The notes under the pieces: generated by a model | Seen by the model: the letters and a program-made list of their open reading frames with translations, nothing else | Told to the model about the DNA's origin: nothing | Database searches by the model: none | Origin: Chrysoporthe austroafricana | Taxonomy: Eukaryota > Ascomycota > Sordariomycetes > Diaporthales > Cryphonectriaceae | Direction of reading: 5' to 3' | DNA length: 64,000 nt | NCBI GenBank assembly: GCA_001051155.2 | Contig: JYIP02000010.1 | Coordinates: forward strand, 186,001 to 250,000 | Translations under genes and position numbers: made by a program | In this document: piece by piece, positions 59,634 to 64,000 of the stretch | Layout: the number at the start of each line of letters is the position of its first letter | Numbering within the stretch: position 1 is the first letter of the stretch

Positions 59634-61942
59634 ATGTTTGTGCAACGCCAGCTTGCGGCTCTGGCGCTTGTAACAGTGGCCCATGCTCTTCCCTTCCATG
59701 GCATCCACGTCAGCGAAAGAGATCTCGCCAGCGACTACGACTACGTGATTGTTGGCGCGGGATTAGCTGGTCTCACCGTGGCGAATAGGATCTCCGAGAA
59801 CAGCGGTAAGCTGAACCGTCCTACGGCCTCGACTCGGCCCGCTGCACTTGGCCGAAAACTGACCTGTCTATTTTTTTAAGACGTGACTGTGCTCGTCGTC
59901 GAGGCGGGAGACTTGTAAGTCCGCCAACCCCTGAACATACCGAAACCTTCTTTATCGCTAGTGTTGACTAGCGACCATCCAGTGATCAAAACGAGGACTA
60001 CATTACCATTCCGGGACTAGCTGGCGGAGCAATTGGGACCAAGTATGACTGGAACACGACCTACGCAGCTAATCCAGAGCTGCAAAATCGGGAAGTGTCC
60101 ATCCCCCAGGGCAAGGTCGTTGGTGGCTCAACAAAGTTGAACCGCATGGTCTTTGACCGAGGCTCGAAGTCGGACTTCGACCGCTGGGCCGAACTGGGTA
60201 ATACTGGCTGGGACTACGCTGGGCTGTTGCCCTATTTCAAGAAGGTTGGTTCACAAGCTTGACCATGCCAGCATACCATACCACAGGAAGCTGACTTGTT
60301 TCCCGCAGTCAGAGAAGTTCACGGCCCCGAGTGCAGAAATCGTCGCGGAGTACGGGGTCGAGGTTGATACCAGCGTCCACGGGTATTCCGGCAATGTGCA
60401 GGTCAGCTATTCGCCGTTCTTCTGGCCACTGACCCGTAAGTATCTGCATTGATAAATACTTGAGAACCAAGGGTCTCGACGAGTCTAATTCCATGCATCC
60501 AGACAATATCGTGAGTGCGACAAAGGAGTTGGGGATCACCATCCCTCAAGACCAGGCCGCTGGGGAACCAATTGGCGGCTATTTCTGCCCGCACGATACC
60601 AACCCGATCACTGTCACGCGGTGCTCTGCAGAAGAGGCTGAATACGATGGTGTGCGAAACCGCTCGAATCTCCACCTGGTCACCGGCCAACAGGTGACGC
60701 GGCTGATCATGGACACGTCCAACGGCACGGCGAAGGCCACTGGGGTTGAGGTGAGTAATTCTAGCGGAATGCTCAAGGCTCCGTATTCAGCAAGTTCAAA
60801 GGCTGACTCCACTGCAGTTCGCAGCATCCGCCGACGCGGCCAGATCAAGTGTTTCAGTGAATACCGAAGCCATTCTGGCTGCTGGGTCGCTCTTCACGCC
60901 GCAGATTCTCCAGATCTCTGGGATTGGATCCAGCAGCCTCCATCAGGAGATTGGGGTGTCGACGGTCGTGGACCTACCAGCTGTTGGGCAGAACTTCCAG
61001 GATCATATCCTCCTGTCCACGGTTGCCACGGGTGAGTAGATTCGGTGCGCTGTTTGCCACGCCATGAGACTAACAAAATCATCCAGTGACTACCGACGAA
61101 ATTACCAGCAGTGACCTCACCAGCAACGCTACATTTGCCGCTGAGGCTCTGGCAGAATATGAACTCCAGAAGACAGGGCCTTATTCCACGCCCACCGGAG
61201 ACTTCTTGCTGTTCTTGCCTCTGACTACTTTCAGCAACGACACCTCCATCGTTGCTCAGGCAGCGGCGCAGAACGGAACCCAGTACCTCCCAGCCGACAC
61301 GCCCGCCGAGGTGGTCGCCGGCTACGAGAAGCAGCACGCCGTCCTGAACAGCCGCCTGAACCGCACTGACTCGGCAATTATGGAGTACATCTGGGATACA
61401 GGCACGCTCGTCCTCGGACTCGAGCACCCTTACTCTCGCGGCACCGTCCGCGCCGCGTCGAACAGTACTTTTGATGCACCGATAGCCACCCCCGGGTACT
61501 TGTCCAACCCGATCGATCTGCAGGTCCTGATCGCAGCCGTCAAGTACAGCCGAGTCATCAGGAACACCGCCGCCATCCAGAGCCTGCTGCCCGTCGAGGT
61601 TCTGCCCGGGCTGAATGTGACGAGCGATGCGGACATTGAGGACTTCGTCCGGGCGAATGCAGCAACGCTGTACCATCCGTCCGGGAGCTGCAAGATGGGG
61701 CCGCGGGAAGAGGGAGGCGTGGTCGATACCTCGTTGAAGGTGTATGGAACGAGCAATGTGCGGGTCGTGGATGCAAGTGTCATGCCACTGCTGCCTGCAA
61801 CACATATAATGACGGCGGCCTATGGCGTTGCCGAGAAGGTATTTGTTTTCTTTCCTAGCGTGTTATCCTAGCGTGACGATACAACTACTAACCACGACTT
61901 CTTTCACAGGCTTCCGATATCATCAAAGGCGCATCACCATGA
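59634..61942 (+). CDS. Secreted GMC (FAD-dependent) oxidoreductase
   Basis: Eight exons: 59634-59805, 59881-59914, 59983-60244, 60309-60435, 60503-60750, 60818-61031, 61087-61838 and 61910-61942, giving 613 residues. The signal peptide (about 19 residues, ending AHALP) is followed by the ADP-binding motif YDYVIVGAGLAGLTVANRI, the split VLVVEAGDF, and GMC signature 1, GGSTKLNRMVFDRGS. Signature 2 reads GSLFTPQILQISGIG. The C-terminal active-site part has YHPSGSCKMGP and PATHIMTAAYGVAEKASDII with the catalytic His pair region. Several NxS/T sites fit secretion. Relatives oxidise sugars, aryl alcohols or other alcohols and may make H2O2; substrate is not predictable. Exon 2 (34 nt) and exon 8 (33 nt) are very short but frame-critical. 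Confidence 0.93.
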
Positions 61943-62461
61943 GGAATATATACAACTCGACGCCTAACGAACTCATATCTGCTCTTGAGGCCGTCAGACG
62001 TGTATTTACCTTCCAATGGACATATAAGGACAGTATTATATACCAAGTCTTGTTGAGTTCTAGTTCTGGGTCTCCAGGCCTCTCTGTTCCGCTCTCATTG
62101 TCCCATCATTGCACTCGTATCGAGTAGAGATTTCTCAGCGTAACACTGGATTACAAGAATGAAGTGCATGAAAGAACAATCCTTTCGTTATGGCAAGGCA
62201 GTAATCATACGCCGCTTTCGCAGGTTACAGTTATCGTTGTGCACTTATGTAGGATGAAGAATCCCAGGGTAAGCTATGATTACAGCACATCTCGTCTTCC
62301 ACGACCGAATCAGTGGGACTGTCATAGCTCTGAAATGCCTGCAGGGATCTAGCCGGAAGCTGTGAGGGCCGCCACGCTGCTTGGCTGTCAAAAGTTGTGC
62401 AGACGCTCCACATGGCCCACAGCTCAACGTTATGAAAAGCAAAAATTTCCTCGATTCCACT
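61943..62461. other. Intergenic, 0.5 kb
   Basis: 3' region of the GMC gene and 5' flank of the tRNA gene. No further feature recognised. Confidence 0.55.
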
Positions 62462-62479
62462 GGCAAGATGGCCGAGCGG

Positions 62480-62533
62480 GTAAGCATCACCTACGCATCC
62501 ATCTGAACGCTCCTTGCCTAACAATGTCTCCAG
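62480..62533 (+). other. 54-nt spliceosomal-type intron in the tRNA D-loop
   Basis: The insertion begins GTAAGC, has a TGCCTAAC branch-site-like motif 15-20 nt before its end, and ends in CCAG. Excision joins GAGCGG to TCTAAGG, the usual tRNA-Leu D-loop. Size and signals match the protein-gene introns of this window (45-99 nt). It lies directly behind the complete A box. Confidence 0.8.
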
Positions 62534-62553
62534 TCTAAGGCGCCACGTTCAGG

Positions 62554-62572
62554 TCTTCAGCTTGAACATACT
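62554..62572 (+). other. Canonical tRNA intron (19 nt)
   Basis: Placed between positions 37 and 38 of the anticodon loop, as in ordinary nuclear tRNA introns processed by the tRNA splicing endonuclease. Confidence 0.8.
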
Positions 62573-62616
62573 TCGTGGTCTCGAAAGAGGCGGGAGTTCG
62601 AATCTCCCTCTTGTCA

Positions 62617-62628
62617 TTTTACTTTTTT
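62617..62628 (+). terminator. Pol III terminator (T4 then T6)
   Basis: TTTT follows the discriminator base immediately, and a T6 run follows within 10 nt. Confidence 0.8.
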
Positions 62629-63043
62629 ATTTTTGGTATCAGATGCAATGGACAGGAGAGAGAAACATCTTTTGTTCGCCCGCAAACGCCTGGCGGAATC
62701 TATAGGTAGCTAAGCCAGGGCCGTCGTCTGCAAAACGCAAGGGCTGGACTTTGCTTTCTGGTTTGAAATGGCAAGGCAAATAGGAAACTTATCGCACTTT
62801 TGGGTGCTTTATTTCCTTTTGTATTACTTTTCGATACTGTAACTCTAGCTCGTAAGGTAAGGCTAACCCCGACCTAAGATCAAGGTGACGAACTAAGTCA
62901 AAGCACCCATAAGTGGGCCACCCTTAGTGAGCCACCCTGGCCAGCCACACCGCCAATTTAACCACCCCTATATAGTTTTTATTTTCTTTGCCATTTTTTA
63001 TCCAAACAACTTTATATTTTCACAATATATCTATTATTGACCA
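62629..63043. other. 5' part of a pogo-like element, with subterminal repeats
   Basis: AGTGGGCCACCCT (62912-62924) and AGTGAGCCACCCT (62926-62938) are near-perfect direct repeats in front of the transposase start, of the kind seen near pogo/Tigger termini. The exact element end and TA duplication could not be fixed because the right end lies outside the window. Confidence 0.4.
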
Positions 63044-64000
63044 ATGAAACCATATAAAGAAAATGAAGTTCATCAGGCCCTCGAGGCTATCAGAAAACGC
63101 CAGTCTATACGGAAAGCCTCGATCGAATGGGGGGTTCCGAGGGCTACCCTTCAACATCGCCTTGCTGGGAAAGAACGACGTGAAATAGCCCACGAATCAA
63201 GACAAAGGCTCTCTATTGACCAAGAACGACGGCTAGCTGAATGGATTCTTTTGCAAGAAAGCCTAGGGCTCTCGCCTAGCCATTCAGATCTTAGGATTTT
63301 TGCTCAGAAGATCCTATCTATCAGAGGGGACCTTCAACCTTTAGGGAAGAGATGGACTGAATCTTTTTTACGGCGAAATCCAGGCATACAGGTTAGAAAG
63401 GCTCGTCGGATTGCTTCAGCCCGGACCAATAGGGCTACAATCGAAATAATTCAACGTTGGTTCCGTCTGCTCGATATGCCTCGCCTTCAGCCAATCAAGC
63501 CAGCTAACCGATGGAATATGGACGAAGCTGGAATAATTGAAGGCCAAGGAGAGAATGGCTTAATCCTGGGAGGGTCTTCTTCGCGTCCGATACAGAAAAA
63601 AGAGCCTGGTTCTCGAGCTTGGACCTCTTTTCTCGAATGCATATCAGCTGCCGGCATTTCTCTTCCTCCTCTGGTAATATTCAAAGGAAAATCTGTACAG
63701 CAACAATAGTTTCCTTTGGATATAGAACCTTTCAGAAGCTGGCAATTTACTGCTACGAAAAACGGCTGGACGGATAATGATACGGCGCTCGAATGGCTGC
63801 AAAAGATCTTTATTCCGAATAGCCAGCCAGACGACCCTTCCGAAACCAGGTTATTGATCTTGGATGGCCACGGCAGCCACGCAACAGCTGATTTATGTGG
63901 GAATGCTTCCAAAACAATATTCTATTACTTTATTTGCCCCCTTATACTTCACACGTTCTTCAACCTTTAGATCTAAGCGTCTTCTCTTCTCTCAAGAGGG
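63044..64000 (+). mobile_element. Degraded pogo/Fot1-type DDE transposase, 3' end outside window
   Basis: Residues 1-60 hold a psq/CENP-B-type helix-turn-helix (RKASIEWGVPRATLQHRL). Residues about 65-125 hold the second Tc5-type DNA-binding domain. The DDE domain begins with RWNMDEAGI (first Asp), continues with PPLVIFKGKSVQQQ, and after a stop reads RLLILDGHGSHATAD (second Asp). The frame is broken twice: TAG at 63707-63709, where the family normally has Trp (QQQ-W-FP), and a one-base shift near 63894, after which the family text continues in another frame to the window end (TSHVLQPLDLSVF). It is therefore an inactive relic, or inactive unless read through. The TGG-to-TAG change is CpA-to-TpA on the other strand, as in repeat-induced point mutation. 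Confidence 0.85.

Larger units (their letters stand above)
62462..62616 (+). tRNA. tRNA-Leu(CAG) with two intervening sequences
   Basis: Removing 62480-62533 and 62554-62572 leaves an 82-nt class-II tRNA. The acceptor stem GGCAAGA pairs with TCTTGTC (one G-U), and the discriminator is A at 62616. D-stem GCC/GGC; anticodon stem CCACG (62543-62547)/CGTGG (62574-62578); loop TTCAGG-T with anticodon CAG (62550-62552); long variable arm with a CTC/GAG stem; T-arm GGGAG/CTCCC with TTCGAAT. The A discriminator and long arm suit leucine. The A box (TGGCCGAGCGG, 62469-62479) and B box (GAGTTCGAATC, 62594-62604) are intact. T-runs follow directly. The normal 19-nt intron sits after base 37 and its CTTGAA can pair with the anticodon region. 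The D-loop insertion is described separately. Confidence 0.9.

Overview
The window is nuclear DNA of a filamentous ascomycete (Pezizomycotina, most likely a Sordariomycete). The genes carry short spliceosomal introns of about 45-110 nt (one of 225 nt) with GTRNGT-type donors and CTRAY-type branch sites. The protein families are fungus-specific (CFEM, WSC, RTA1, HeLo, fungal rhodopsin-like membrane protein), and there is a pogo-type transposon relic. Splice models below were built by hand. Every model keeps frame from ATG to stop, and intron coordinates are given in each entry.

Layout. Positions 1-21.3 kb are GC-rich and gene-poor: a 3'-truncated Prm10/ThrE-family transporter-like protein (-), a fragment of an aminoglycoside-phosphotransferase-like gene, a CFEM protein (-), a small secreted protein (+), a WSC-domain wall-stress-sensor-type protein (-), and a mitochondrial methylglutaconyl-CoA hydratase (+). 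Long simple-repeat-rich intergenic stretches lie between them. Positions 22.8-27.2 kb hold two tandem paralogous C2H2 zinc-finger genes. Positions 27.9-44.2 kb hold a LEA/CsbD-like stress protein, an RTA1-family membrane protein, a Nup37-like nucleoporin with an in-frame TAG followed by 169 more open codons, an acyltransferase-3 membrane enzyme, a D-2-hydroxyacid dehydrogenase and a double-GFA-domain protein.

Positions 45.3-52.4 kb are the most interesting protein-coding region. A HeLo-domain pseudokinase (-) and a long kinase-linker-ankyrin protein (+) are divergently transcribed from a shared 401-bp spacer. The first has the same general domain order as animal MLKL (membrane-active helical domain plus dead kinase). 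The second has all the canonical kinase motifs. I infer, without functional proof, a possible two-component cell-death or incompatibility module.

Positions 52.9-61.9 kb look accessory: a rhodopsin-like 7-TM protein, a phytanoyl-CoA-dioxygenase-like enzyme, a secreted cysteine-rich protein and a secreted GMC oxidoreductase. At 62,462-62,616 lies a tRNA-Leu(CAG). Besides its normal 19-nt anticodon-loop intron, it carries a 54-nt insertion in the D-loop with GT...CTAAC...CAG signals, i.e. it looks like a spliceosomal intron inside a Pol III gene. The window ends in a degraded pogo/Fot1-like transposase with a nonsense codon and a frameshift.
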